NCBI RefSeq assembly: GCF_022843985.1
Contig: NZ_JALHMP010000008.1
Span: 62,001-126,000, forward strand
Source: Phreatobacter sp.
GTDB lineage: Bacteria > Pseudomonadota > Alphaproteobacteria > Rhizobiales > Phreatobacteraceae
DNA length: 64,000 nt
Direction of reading: 5' to 3'
Positions 18,496 through 27,587 of this stretch are shown here, one piece after another (position 1 is the first letter of the stretch; each line of letters opens with the position of its first letter). The translations under genes were made by a program, and so were the position numbers. Below the pieces are notes generated by a model. The model was not told the origin of the DNA. It saw only the letters and a list, made by a program, of their open reading frames with translations, and searched no databases.

Positions 18496-19899
18496 TCAGG
18501 GTTCGGCGCTGACGAGGAGGGCCGCCTCACGACCAGCGATGCGTCCCAGCACCACGGCCGTCAGGAGTCCGTTGCCGGAAAGATAGCCGGAGGCGTCCGG
18601 TCCCGACACCCCTACCGCAGCGCCTCCTGCCGCGAAAAGATTGGGGAGCGGCGCGCCACCGGTCCGCAGCACCCGCGCAGTGCCGTCCACGGCGAGGCCG
18701 CCCTGGGTGTGGAACAGGGCTCCGGTGACCTTCACGGCGCAGTAGGGCGGCACCAGGTCGGGCAGGCCCGACCAGTCGCGGCCGAAGCCGTCCGTTCCTC
18801 GACGGCGCTTGAGATCGGCGACGGATTCGAGAGTCGCGCGAATCACTTGGGGCGGAATACTCAGACGCGCCGCCAGTTCATCCATCGATTCCGCTTGAAG
18901 AACGGCGCCCGCCGCCTCGGCCCGGCGGAAGTCCTCGAACTGGCGGGCGATGCCGGCGATGCGCGCGTCGAAAAGGTCCCAGGCAATGCCGCCGGGCTGG
19001 CCGAGCACGGCAAGCGCCGCCTCCGAATAGCCGGAGGCCTCGTTCCAGAACCTCTCCCCTGCCGTGTTGACCTGACAGCCGCCCTCCATGATCACCGCCC
19101 AGGAGACAAGGATGCCGTGGGGATGGGCGACGGAGCCATGGCCCTGATGCCCGCTCATGTGGCGTAGCCCCGCCCCCAGCGCCTCCCCCCAGAGAACCGC
19201 GTCCCCCTGGTTGCCGGGATGGCCGAAATAGAGCGCGTCCTTGAGAGCGGGGATGTGCTCGGCGACGAGATCCTTGTTGCCGCCATAGCCGTTGCAGGCG
19301 AGGACGAGCGCCGCACAGCCGATGCGCTCCCGCGACCCGTCCGGTCGCGTGGCGACGAGGCCGCGGACACGACCTTCCGGCGTCGCGACGAGGGCCTCAA
19401 CTCGCGCCCCGGTGACGATGTCGATTCCAGCGGATTCGACGGCGGCGCGCAGCCGGTCGATCAGTTCGGATCCGGCGCGCGAGGCGAGGCCGTGCATGCG
19501 CCGCGCGGAGTGGCCGGGATAGGAGAAATCGGCGATCACCGTGAAGGCGAGGCCATGGCGCTCGGTGAGCCAGTCAATGGCCGGGCCGGCGCCCGCCGTC
19601 ACCACCTCCAGCACGGCGGGGTCGGCCGCGCCATGGGCCTTGGCCTGGATGTCGTGGGCGAAGGACGCGGCGCTGTCCGCTATGCCGGCCGCCCGCTGCG
19701 CTGCGGTGCCGGCGGCCGGGATGAGCCCCGCCGAGAGGGCCGTCGAGCCCTGGGGTAGCGCATCACGCTCGAAGACTACTGGGTCGATGCCCGCCTCCCG
19801 GGCGGCCAGCGCCGCACAGAGTCCAGCCGCCCCGCCGCCGACGATGGCGACCGGCACGGTCAGGTCGAAGGGGAGGTCATCGCTCAGGATGCGGGGCAT
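18496..19899 (-). CDS. FAD-dependent oxidoreductase (fumarate reductase / ketosteroid dehydrogenase-type)
   Basis: A 467-residue flavoprotein of the FAD_binding_2 family. It has an N-terminal Rossmann motif VAIVGGGAAGLCAALAAREAG, the glycine-rich ALVLACNGYGGN segment, and a C-terminal FAD loop GPDASGYLSGNGLL. Relatives reduce or introduce a C=C bond next to a carbonyl (fumarate reductase, 3-ketosteroid dehydrogenase). No heme-binding CxxCH or signal peptide is present, so it should be cytoplasmic. It sits between the cysteine hydrolase and pepP in the catabolic operon. The substrate is unknown, and saturating or desaturating an acid or imide intermediate is a plausible role. Confidence 0.85.
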   Translation of the reverse strand: MPRILSDDLPFDLTVPVAIVGGGAAGLCAALAAREAGIDPVVFERDALPQGSTALSAGLIPAAGTAAQRAAGIADSAASFAHDIQAKAHGAADPAVLEVVTAGAGPAIDWLTERHGLAFTVIADFSYPGHSARRMHGLASRAGSELIDRLRAAVESAGIDIVTGARVEALVATPEGRVRGLVATRPDGSRERIGCAALVLACNGYGGNKDLVAEHIPALKDALYFGHPGNQGDAVLWGEALGAGLRHMSGHQGHGSVAHPHGILVSWAVIMEGGCQVNTAGERFWNEASGYSEAALAVLGQPGGIAWDLFDARIAGIARQFEDFRRAEAAGAVLQAESMDELAARLSIPPQVIRATLESVADLKRRRGTDGFGRDWSGLPDLVPPYCAVKVTGALFHTQGGLAVDGTARVLRTGGAPLPNLFAAGGAAVGVSGPDASGYLSGNGLLTAVVLGRIAGREAALLVSAEP

Positions 19900-19906
19900 G
19901 GGGCCC

Positions 19907-20503
19907 TCACCCGCCGATCTCCGCCATCAGCGCGGCGACCGAGGCGATCCGCGCCACCGGCTTCAGCCCGGCAATGGCCTCGTCATGCACCTGCGGCGAG
20001 AAGGCCGCGCAGCCATCGGCGATGACGGTCACGTGGAAGTCGCGGACATGGGCGTCGCGCACCGTCGAGGCGACACCGCCATTGGTGACGATGCCGCAGG
20101 CGAGGAGCGTGTCGATGCCTGCCTTCTTCAGCACCCATTCAAGCCGCGACATGTAGAAGGCGGAATAGGCGACCTTCTCCACCTTGATGTCGACCGGCTG
20201 CAGGGCGTCCACCGTGTCGTGGCCCCAGGAGCCGGGCACGAAATCGCCGCTTCCGAGGAAGGGACGCAACTGCTTCAGATGGTCGGAGATGAAGGGCTCG
20301 CCGCCCTTGCCCGGGACGAGGGTGAAATGGGTGGAGACGATCCAGCCTCCCCTCGCCCGGATCAGGTCGGCCAGCGGCTTCAGGCGTTCCGGCAGCGCGG
20401 CGATCTCGGGCGCGGACTGCCGCGCCCGGCCATAGGCGCCGTCGGGGTGGAGGAAGTCGTTCTGCAGGTCGCAGACGAGCAGCGCGGTGCGGGCGAGATC
20501 CAT
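19907..20503 (-). CDS. cysteine hydrolase, isochorismatase family
   Basis: A 198-residue Asp-Lys-Cys amidohydrolase. Asp is in ALLVCDLQNDFLHPDGAY, Lys lies in the middle region before FYMSRLEWVLKKAGI, and the nucleophilic Cys is in LLACGIVTNGGVASTVRDA. The family includes N-carbamoylsarcosine amidase, maleamate amidase, nicotinamidase and ureidoacrylate hydrolase, so a half-amide or carbamoyl substrate fits. The start overlaps the hyuA stop by one base (TGATG), which implies it acts on the product of the HyuAB reaction. The exact substrate is unresolved. Confidence 0.88.
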   Translation of the reverse strand: MDLARTALLVCDLQNDFLHPDGAYGRARQSAPEIAALPERLKPLADLIRARGGWIVSTHFTLVPGKGGEPFISDHLKQLRPFLGSGDFVPGSWGHDTVDALQPVDIKVEKVAYSAFYMSRLEWVLKKAGIDTLLACGIVTNGGVASTVRDAHVRDFHVTVIADGCAAFSPQVHDEAIAGLKPVARIASVAALMAEIGG

Positions 20504-22548
20504 CAGGCGCCTTCCAGGACGAGGTTGCCGAAGCGGTCGACGCGCGCCCGCTGCCCGGGCGGCACGAGGATCGTGGCGTCCGGCTGTTCGAGCACGGCCG
20601 GGCCCTCCACCACCGCATCGACCGGCAGGTCAAGGCGGGAGAAGACCGCCGCCTCGCGCCAGCCGCCGAACCAGACGGGACGGCTGCCGGTGCGCGCCTT
20701 GGCCAAGGACGCGGAGGCCTCCGGCGCCAGCGCGGCGAGGTCGATGGCCGGGCGGCGGCCGATGGCCGTGGTGCGCAGGTTGACGATGCGGATGCCGAGG
20801 CCGGGAAGCAGGCGGGAAAAGGCCCGCGAATAGGCGGCCTCGAAGGCCTTCCCGACGATAGCGGCGGTGATGCCGGTGCGGCCCCCGGTCAGCGTCACCG
20901 GCAACGGCACGGCGACGGTGTGGGTCTGCCCGAGATAATGCATGTCGAGTTCGTAGGTGACGTCGATCCGCCCGACGGTGAGGCCGGCGCCGGCGACGAC
21001 GGCGTGGGCGGCCGCGCCCTCCTCCGCCATACGGCGATCGAGGGCCTCGGCATCGAGGCTGCCGAGCACGAGGTTCAGCGTCTGCACCTGGTCGTGGCGG
21101 ATATCGGCCATGACGCAGCCCATGGCCGAGGTGACACCGGGAAAGCGCGGCACCAGCGCCGCCTTGAGGCCGATATCGGCGATCAGGGCGCCGGCATGCA
21201 AAGCGCCGCCACCACCGAAGGGCACGAAGGCGAAAGTCCCGGGATCGTGGCCGCGCTCCACCGAGACGAGGCGGATGGCGCCGGCCATGCGCGCATCGGC
21301 GATGCGCACGACCGCCTCGGCCGCCTCCTCCGGCGTGAGGCCGAGCGGTTCCCCGACATGGCGGGCGAGCGCCCGCCGCGCCGCCTCGACGTCGAGCCGC
21401 TGGAGCTTGCCGCCGATGGGTCGGTCGGCATTGATGCGACCGAGCACGATGTTGGCGTCGGTGAGCGTCGGGCGGTCGTTGCCCTGCCCATAGGCCACGG
21501 GGCCGGGGCGCGAGCCCGCGCTTTCGGGACCGACCTCGAGAAAGCCGCCGCGGTCGACGCGGGCAATAGAGCCGCCGCCTGCCCCGATCGTGGTGATCTC
21601 GATCATCGGCGAGCGGATGACGAGGCCGAAATCGATGGTGGTCTGGGAGGCCAGAGCCGCCTCGCCGCCGGCGATCAGCGACACGTCGAAGGAGGTGCCG
21701 CCGAGGTCGCCGGTGATGATGTCAGGAAAGCCGGCGGCGGTGGCGATGGCCGCCGCGGCGATGACGCCGGCGGCGGGGCCCGACAGGGCCGTGCGCACCG
21801 GCAGGCGGCGGGCGGTCGCCGTCGACATGACGCCGCCATTGGACTGGACGATGTGGAAGGCGCCGGCAAAGGCCTCGCCCGCCAGTGCCGCTTCCAGCTT
21901 GGCGAGATAGGAGCCGACGACGGGTTGCAGGTAGGCGTTGAGCGCGGTGGTCGAGGCCCGCTCGAACTCGCGGATCTCCGGCAGGATCTCGGAGGAGACC
22001 GAAACGTGCTCGTTCGGCCAGACAGCGCGGGCGGCCGCGGCCGCGGCCCTCTCGTTGGTGGGATTGGCATAGGCGTTGACGAAGACGACGGCGAGCGCCG
22101 TCGCGCCCGCGGCGACCAGGGCCCGCGCCGCGGCGGCCACCTCCACCGGGTCCACCGCCTGACGCACCGTGCCGTCGGCGAGGGTCCGCTCGGCGACCTC
22201 GACGCGCAGGTCGCGGTCGGCGATGGGGGTGAAGTCGCCCCACAGGCCCCAGGTGTTGCGGCGGTCGCGGCGGCGCATCTCCAGCACGTCGCGGAATCCC
22301 GTGGTGGTGATGACGCCGATACGCGCGCCCTTGCGCTCCAGCAGCGCATTGGTACCGACCGTCGTGCCGTGGACGATGGAGCCGAGGTCCGACAGGGCGC
22401 CGAAAGTCTTCAGCCCCTCAAGGAAGCCAACGGCCTCATCACCGCGGTTGGACGGGACCTTGGCGGTGCGGAACGTGCCGGTCGCCTCGTCCAGGAAGAA
22501 CAGATCGGTGAAGGTGCCACCGACATCGACGCCGACGAGGGTGGTCAT
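20503..22548 (-). CDS. hyuA: hydantoinase / 5-oxoprolinase family subunit A
   Basis: ATP-dependent ring-opening amidohydrolase subunit, 681 residues, of the HyuA/oxoprolinase/acetone carboxylase-beta superfamily. The N-terminal ASKHA nucleotide-binding motif is LVGVDVGGTFTDLFF. Central motifs are VHGTTVGTNALLERKGA, then DLGGTSFDVSL and a glycine-rich ETTIGAGGGSIA-like segment. The start at 22548 overlaps hyuB by four bases, and the track's longer ORF is a shadow extension. With HyuB it should hydrolyse a lactam, hydantoin or cyclic imide at the cost of ATP. Confidence 0.92.
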   Translation of the reverse strand: MTTLVGVDVGGTFTDLFFLDEATGTFRTAKVPSNRGDEAVGFLEGLKTFGALSDLGSIVHGTTVGTNALLERKGARIGVITTTGFRDVLEMRRRDRRNTWGLWGDFTPIADRDLRVEVAERTLADGTVRQAVDPVEVAAAARALVAAGATALAVVFVNAYANPTNERAAAAAARAVWPNEHVSVSSEILPEIREFERASTTALNAYLQPVVGSYLAKLEAALAGEAFAGAFHIVQSNGGVMSTATARRLPVRTALSGPAAGVIAAAAIATAAGFPDIITGDLGGTSFDVSLIAGGEAALASQTTIDFGLVIRSPMIEITTIGAGGGSIARVDRGGFLEVGPESAGSRPGPVAYGQGNDRPTLTDANIVLGRINADRPIGGKLQRLDVEAARRALARHVGEPLGLTPEEAAEAVVRIADARMAGAIRLVSVERGHDPGTFAFVPFGGGGALHAGALIADIGLKAALVPRFPGVTSAMGCVMADIRHDQVQTLNLVLGSLDAEALDRRMAEEGAAAHAVVAGAGLTVGRIDVTYELDMHYLGQTHTVAVPLPVTLTGGRTGITAAIVGKAFEAAYSRAFSRLLPGLGIRIVNLRTTAIGRRPAIDLAALAPEASASLAKARTGSRPVWFGGWREAAVFSRLDLPVDAVVEGPAVLEQPDATILVPPGQRARVDRFGNLVLEGA

Positions 22549-24197
22549 GCCTTCGCTCCGGTCACATAGCCGAGCCGCTGATCGCGCGCGGTCGCCGCCG
22601 GATCGCGCCCGGCGGGATCGCCGAAGCCGCCGCCGCCCGGTGTCTCCAGCCTGACACGGCCGCCCAGGCCAAGCTTCACCCCGGTGACCTTGGAGGCCAT
22701 GGGCGGGGTCCCGGTGACGCCGCCATCGGTCCAGGTGAAACGGTTGAGAGCCCCCTCCCCGCCGCCATTGACGCCGAAGGGCGCGAAGCGGCCGCGTTCG
22801 CCGAGCAGGAAGACGTCGGCCCCGCGCGGGTCCAGCACCTCGATCTCGTAGATGGCGCCGAGGCCGCCGCGATGGGCGCCCAGGCCGGCGGAATCGGGCC
22901 GTAGCGCCCATTGCGTGAACAGGATGGGATAGGCTGCCTCGAGGATCTCCACCGGCGGCATGGTGGCGGTCGAGATCGGATTGTTGGCGTGGTTGAGCCC
23001 GTCACTCTCGGGATTGCCGCCGAGACCGCCGCCGAAGAAGTTGAACATCACCCAGCGGCTGCCATCGGCGCGATGACCGGCCATGGAGAGGGCGTTGATC
23101 GTGCCGAAGGGGCCGGCGGTGGCGCGATCGGGCACCGCCTTCGCCAGGGCGCCGAAGACGACCCCGATGAGGCGCAGGATCGTCTCGGTATAGCCAGCCA
23201 TGGGCTTGGGCGCCCCGGCGCCCAGCAGGGTCGTCCCCGGCACGATGAAGGTGATCGGCTTGAGGCACCCGGCATTGGCCGGCACATCGGTGAAGACATG
23301 CTTGAGCGCGACATAGCAGGCAGCGATCGTCGTCGGCACGGAGATGTTGATCGGGCCGGCGCAGGGCGGCGAGGAGCGCGAGAAGTCGAGCACCATGGTC
23401 TCGCCCGCGATGGTGAGGTCGAGCGCCACCGTCAGCCGCGCGTCGACGATGCCGTCATTGTCGAGATAGTCCTCAAAGGCATAGGTGCCGTCCGGGAGCG
23501 CGGCGATCGCCTCGCGCATAAGCGCCTCGGCGCGGCTGGAAAAGGCGACGAAGGCCCGGTCGATGGTGGCGGCGCCATACTGGTCGAGCAGGGCCTTGAG
23601 CCTGATCTCGCCGAGATCGAGCGCGTTGAGCTGGCCGTTGAGGTCGCCCCAGTTCGAATTCGGCAGGCGGGAATTGGCGGTGAGGATGTCGAGGATGTCC
23701 TGCCGGGTCTCGCCGGCCGCGACCAGCTTCACCACCGGGATCAGCACGCCTTCCTGGAAGCTCTCGGTCGCCACCGGATTGTAGCCGCCAGGGACATTGC
23801 CGCCGATGTCGAGCCAATGGCCGGCCGAGGCGAGCCAGCAGAACAGGGCGCCGTCACGGAAGACCGGCCGGACCAGCCGGAAATCATTGAGATGGGTGCC
23901 GCCGGCATAGGGGTCGTTGAAGATGAAGGTGTCGCCCGGGGCAAGCCCGCCCTGGGCCTTCACCTTGTCGATCACCGCCTTGACGGCGAAGGCCATGGCA
24001 CCAACGAAGATCGGCAGGCCCTTGGTGCCCTGGACCAGCGTGTCTCCGGTATCGCGGTGGTAGAGGCCGTGGCAGGCATCGCGCGCCTCGGCGATGATCG
24101 GGTTGAAGGCGGAGCGATAGAGCGTCGCGTCCATCTCGTCGGCGATCTGTTCCAGCCGCCCCTTGAGGACCGCGAGGGTGACGGGATCGAGCGTCAT
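22545..24197 (-). CDS. hyuB: hydantoinase / 5-oxoprolinase family subunit B
   Basis: Partner subunit of HyuA, 550 residues, beginning MTLDPVTLAVLKGRLEQIADEMD as family members do. It includes the N-terminal motif RDACHGLYH and LPIFVGAMAFAVKA, the conserved FIFNDPYAGGTHLND, and a C-terminal glycine-rich end TPGGGGFGDPAGRDP. The family includes N-methylhydantoin and caprolactam-type amidohydrolases. It is coupled by ATGA junctions to the ICL/PEPM gene upstream and to hyuA downstream, so these enzymes are co-translated. Confidence 0.92.
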   Translation of the reverse strand: MTLDPVTLAVLKGRLEQIADEMDATLYRSAFNPIIAEARDACHGLYHRDTGDTLVQGTKGLPIFVGAMAFAVKAVIDKVKAQGGLAPGDTFIFNDPYAGGTHLNDFRLVRPVFRDGALFCWLASAGHWLDIGGNVPGGYNPVATESFQEGVLIPVVKLVAAGETRQDILDILTANSRLPNSNWGDLNGQLNALDLGEIRLKALLDQYGAATIDRAFVAFSSRAEALMREAIAALPDGTYAFEDYLDNDGIVDARLTVALDLTIAGETMVLDFSRSSPPCAGPINISVPTTIAACYVALKHVFTDVPANAGCLKPITFIVPGTTLLGAGAPKPMAGYTETILRLIGVVFGALAKAVPDRATAGPFGTINALSMAGHRADGSRWVMFNFFGGGLGGNPESDGLNHANNPISTATMPPVEILEAAYPILFTQWALRPDSAGLGAHRGGLGAIYEIEVLDPRGADVFLLGERGRFAPFGVNGGGEGALNRFTWTDGGVTGTPPMASKVTGVKLGLGGRVRLETPGGGGFGDPAGRDPAATARDQRLGYVTGAKA

Positions 24198-25078
24198 GCC
24201 CCGCCCCCAGCCGGGTCATAGCGTTTGCCCGCCTCCAGCAGCGCGGTGGTGCCGACGATGTCGGCGAGTTCGTCGAAGGAATACATCTCCTCGCGCACCG
24301 CATCGGAAGTGCCGTCGGCCCGGAGCGTGTCATAGAACCGGCGGGCTGACTTTGCCATGGACCGGACCACACCGGCTGAAAAGACCACGAGGCTGTAGCC
24401 CATGGCCTCCAGGTCACTGACCGGCGTCATCGGCGTGCGGCCCCCCTCGACCATGTTGGCCATCAGCGGCCGGATCCGGCCGAGCCGCGCCGGGACGGCT
24501 GAGAGTTCGTCGCGGGTGCGCGGGGCCTCGACGAAAATGATGTCGGCCCCCGCCTCGGCATAACGCTCGGCCCGTTCAAAGGCCCGCTCGAAGCCCTCGA
24601 CGGCGCCGGCATCGGTGCGGCCGATGACGAGCATGCCGTTGGCGCGGGCATCCACCGCTGCCTTGATCTTGCCGACCATGTCCTCCGTCGGCATCACGTC
24701 CTTGCCGCGCAGATGGCCGCAGCGCTTGGGGAAGGTCTGGTCCTCGATCTGGATGGCTGCGGCCCCGGCCCGTTCGAAGACACGGACGGTGCGCTGGACC
24801 GAGATGGCATTGCCGAAGCCGGTATCGCCGTCGACGATCAGCGGCACGCTCACCTTGTCGGCGATGCGGGCGATGACGTTGCTCACCTCGGTCATGGTGG
24901 TGAGCCCGATATCGGGCATGCCGAGCTGCGTATAGGCGATGCCGGCACCAGTCAGGTAAAGCGCCTCGAAGCCGGCATCGACGGCGATCTGGGCGGTGAG
25001 CGGATCGACAACGCCGGGCGCGACCAGCACGGGGCGCCGGTCGAGCCGGGCGCGCAGAATCTCGGCAGGGCTGGTCAT
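24194..25078 (-). CDS. isocitrate lyase / PEP mutase family enzyme (2-alkylmalate lyase-like)
   Basis: TIM-barrel enzyme of 294 residues. It shows Mg-binding VDGDTGFGNA, the family signature KRCGHLRGK that places the catalytic Cys, and IIFVEAPRT. The length fits methylisocitrate, dimethylmalate and citramalate-type lyases or oxaloacetate decarboxylase, not full isocitrate lyase. The start at 25078 (MTSPAEILRARL) is the family N-terminus, while the track's 25246 start is too long. It lies between livF and hyuB. Splitting an alkylmalate to pyruvate plus a short acid is the inferred role, given the LeuCD-type hydratase across the regulator. Confidence 0.85.
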   Translation of the reverse strand: MTSPAEILRARLDRRPVLVAPGVVDPLTAQIAVDAGFEALYLTGAGIAYTQLGMPDIGLTTMTEVSNVIARIADKVSVPLIVDGDTGFGNAISVQRTVRVFERAGAAAIQIEDQTFPKRCGHLRGKDVMPTEDMVGKIKAAVDARANGMLVIGRTDAGAVEGFERAFERAERYAEAGADIIFVEAPRTRDELSAVPARLGRIRPLMANMVEGGRTPMTPVSDLEAMGYSLVVFSAGVVRSMAKSARRFYDTLRADGTSDAVREEMYSFDELADIVGTTALLEAGKRYDPAGGGA

Positions 25079-25139
25079 CGGCAGTCTCCGGCAAGGCGCT
25101 TGGTCATGAAAGACTTGGAAGGACAATGACGGGCCACTG

Positions 25140-25853
25140 TTACAGGCCCAGATAGGCGCGGCGCAGATCGTCGCTCGCAGCGAGGTCCGCTGCTGTCCCG
25201 GACAGCGCGAAGATGCCGTTTTCCAGAATGAAGGCACGGGAGGCAACCTCCAGCGACTGGACGACGTTCTGCTCTACGAGCAGGATAGAGAGCCCTTCGG
25301 CATGGATCTGCCGCACCAGGGTGAACATTTCCTCCACCAGCAGCGGCGAGAGGCCGAGCGAAGGCTCGTCGAGAATCAGCAGCTTCGGCTCGGCCATCAT
25401 GCCGCGGCCGATGGCGAGCATCTGCTGCTCGCCGCCCGAAAGGGTTCCCGCCAGTTGACCGCTGCGCTCGCGCAGGCGGGGAAAGGTGGAGAATACCCGC
25501 TCGAGATTGCCGGCGCGCACCGCCTTGCCGCGCCGGTAGGAGCCCAGCACGAGATTCTCGCGCACCGTCATGTTGGGGAAGATCTTGCGCCCCTCCGGGA
25601 CGTGGATCAGGCCGCGCGCGACGATCTCGCCGGGCGACGCGCGGGTGATGTTCTCGCCGAGGAAGTGGACCGTGCCAGCGCTGGAGCGCAGGATCCCCGA
25701 CAGGACCATGTTCAGCGTCGTCTTGCCAACGCCGTTGGAGCCGAGGACGGCGACGATCTCGCCGGGGGCGACGCTCATCGACAGGCCACGCAGGATTTCC
25801 GTCGCGCCATAGCCGGCGACGAGGCCGTCCACGGACAGGATCGGCTCAGCCAT
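25140..25853 (-). CDS. livF: branched-chain-type ABC transporter ATP-binding protein LivF
   Basis: ABC ATPase of 237 residues with Walker A GSNGVGKTT, signature LSGGEQQMLAIGR and Walker B LLILDEPSLGL. The IFALSGTAADLAA end and the AYLGL C-terminus are typical of LivF. The start at 25853 (MAEPILSVDG) overlaps livG by eight bases. It energises uptake with LivG at the inner membrane. The neighbouring catabolic genes suggest an amide-type rather than amino-acid substrate. Confidence 0.93.
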   Translation of the reverse strand: MAEPILSVDGLVAGYGATEILRGLSMSVAPGEIVAVLGSNGVGKTTLNMVLSGILRSSAGTVHFLGENITRASPGEIVARGLIHVPEGRKIFPNMTVRENLVLGSYRRGKAVRAGNLERVFSTFPRLRERSGQLAGTLSGGEQQMLAIGRGMMAEPKLLILDEPSLGLSPLLVEEMFTLVRQIHAEGLSILLVEQNVVQSLEVASRAFILENGIFALSGTAADLAASDDLRRAYLGL

Positions 25854-26586
25854 GGGCCGCCCCCTTCTGCAGGCGTCCCGCCGCGCCGTGACCGAGATAG
25901 GCCTCGACGACCGCCGGATTGCCCACCACCTCAGCCGGCGTGCCGGCGGCGATAAGGCGACCGTTGGCGAGGACATGGACATGTTCGCACAGGCTCATCA
26001 CCGCCTGCATGACATGTTCGATCATCAGGATCGTCACCCCGGCGTCCCGGATCGCCCGGATCACCGGGATGATGTCGCGGATCTCGGAGGGGTTGAGGCC
26101 GGCTAGCACTTCGTCGAGTAAGACGAGGCGCGGACCGGTCGCCAGCGCCCGGGCGAGCTCCAGCCGCTTGCGTCCGGCCACTGTCAGCGAGGCGGCCGGG
26201 CGGCCGAGATCGGTGAGACCGACCCTCTCCGCCACCGCCCCGGCATGGGCCATGGCGTCGGCCCGGTGGGGGAAGCGCAGATAGGCGCCAACCGCGATAT
26301 TCTCCAGCACGGACAGGCCGGCAAAGGGCTGGACGATCTGGAAGGTGCGAGCGATACCGAGGACCGCGAGCCTCTCCGGCGTGCGCCCGGTGATGTCTTC
26401 GCCGCAGAAGAGCACACGACCGGCGCTCGGGGTCTGGAAGCCGGAGACCAGCGTGAAGAGCGTGGTCTTGCCGGCGCCATTCGGGCCGATGAGCCCGGTG
26501 ATCGAGCCCTCGGGCACGGTGAGGCTGACGTCGCTGACCGCGACGAGGCCGCCAAAGCGCTTGGTGAGGCTGTGGACCTCCAGCAT
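25846..26586 (-). CDS. livG: branched-chain-type ABC transporter ATP-binding protein LivG
   Basis: ABC ATPase of 246 residues. It has Walker A GPNGAGKTT, the Q-loop region IARTFQIVQPFAGLSVLEN, and LVLLDEVLAGLNPSEI as Walker B. The signature motif is degenerate (LTVAGRKRLELARAL instead of LSGGQ), as in many LivG proteins. The final KGAAHG reads through the livF start region. It lies directly after livM with a one-base overlap. Confidence 0.92.
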   Translation of the reverse strand: MLEVHSLTKRFGGLVAVSDVSLTVPEGSITGLIGPNGAGKTTLFTLVSGFQTPSAGRVLFCGEDITGRTPERLAVLGIARTFQIVQPFAGLSVLENIAVGAYLRFPHRADAMAHAGAVAERVGLTDLGRPAASLTVAGRKRLELARALATGPRLVLLDEVLAGLNPSEIRDIIPVIRAIRDAGVTILMIEHVMQAVMSLCEHVHVLANGRLIAAGTPAEVVGNPAVVEAYLGHGAAGRLQKGAAHG

Positions 26587-27587
26587 CAGCGCCCTCCCCC
26601 GGCCCTGAGGAGGCCGATGAGGCCACGCGGCGCAAAGGCGATGACGACGATCAGCAACAGGCCGTAAACGACGAGGTCGACGCCCGGAACGGCGGAGCCG
26701 AAGGCGGAGTGGATCAAGGTCTTCGCCGCCTCGCCGAGCCCGATCAGCGCGACGGCGCCGATGAGCGGGCCGAAAACCGTGCCGATGCCACCGACGATGG
26801 GGGCGAGAAGCGCCTCCACAGAGATCCAGGCCCCATAGGCGATGTTGGCGTCGACATAGAGGAACTTCTGGGTGTAGAGCGCGCCGGCCACGGCGGTGAC
26901 GGCTGCCGAGAGCGTGATCGCCTTGAGCTTGACCGTGAGCGTGTCAACGCCGAGGGCGCGGGCGGCGTCCTCGTTTTCCCTGACGGCCACGAGCCAGGCG
27001 CCGAAGCGCGAGCGCTCCAGCAGGCGGTTGAGGAGGAGAACGACGGCGACGAAACCGAGCGCGAGGTAGAAGAAGGCGGCCGGCGCCTCGAACTGCATCT
27101 GGCCAAAGCCGATGCGCAGCGGCACCAGCGTGCCGGCGGCGCCGCCGGTGATCGGGGTGGCGTTGGCGAGGATACGGAAGACCTCGGCGAAGGCGAGCGT
27201 GACCAGCGCGAAATAGGAGCCACGCAGGCGGGCGCGGAAGGCGAGCAGGCCGATCACCGCGCCGACCAGGCCGCCCAACGCCATGGCCACCGGCAGCGCC
27301 GCCCAGGCATTGACGCCGTAGCGGGTCTGCAGCACCGCCTGGGCATAGGCGCCCGTGCCGAAGAAGGCGGCGTGGCCGAAGGAGAACTGGCCGCCATAGC
27401 CGCCGGCGATGTTCCAGCCCTGTGCCGCCAGAGTGATAATCAGGATGAAGATCATCAGGTTGTAGAAGGTGTTGGCACCGGCGAAGAGGCCGGCGCTAAC
27501 GAGCATGGGCACGGCCAGCGGCAGGGCCGCAAGGGCTGCGATGGCGATGAGGATCGGGCGATAGGCGGCGAAGGTTCCGGAACTCAT
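26586..27587 (-). CDS. livM: branched-chain-type ABC transporter permease LivM
   Basis: Inner-membrane permease of 333 residues with about nine hydrophobic segments. It has the characteristic AAQGWNIAGGYGGQFSFGHAAFFGTGAYAQA near residue 60 and RENEDAARALGVDTLTVKLKA in the ATPase-contact loop. It overlaps livH by four bases and livG by one. It forms the heterodimeric channel with LivH. Confidence 0.93.
   Translation of the reverse strand: MSSGTFAAYRPILIAIAALAALPLAVPMLVSAGLFAGANTFYNLMIFILIITLAAQGWNIAGGYGGQFSFGHAAFFGTGAYAQAVLQTRYGVNAWAALPVAMALGGLVGAVIGLLAFRARLRGSYFALVTLAFAEVFRILANATPITGGAAGTLVPLRIGFGQMQFEAPAAFFYLALGFVAVVLLLNRLLERSRFGAWLVAVRENEDAARALGVDTLTVKLKAITLSAAVTAVAGALYTQKFLYVDANIAYGAWISVEALLAPIVGGIGTVFGPLIGAVALIGLGEAAKTLIHSAFGSAVPGVDLVVYGLLLIVVIAFAPRGLIGLLRAGGGR

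Noticed and set aside
16568-24197. creatinine / N-methylhydantoin degradation pathway
   Set aside because: HyuAB plus a cysteine hydrolase would fit, but no creatinine deiminase or sarcosine oxidase gene is in the cluster, and the lyase and hydro-lyase genes are not explained.
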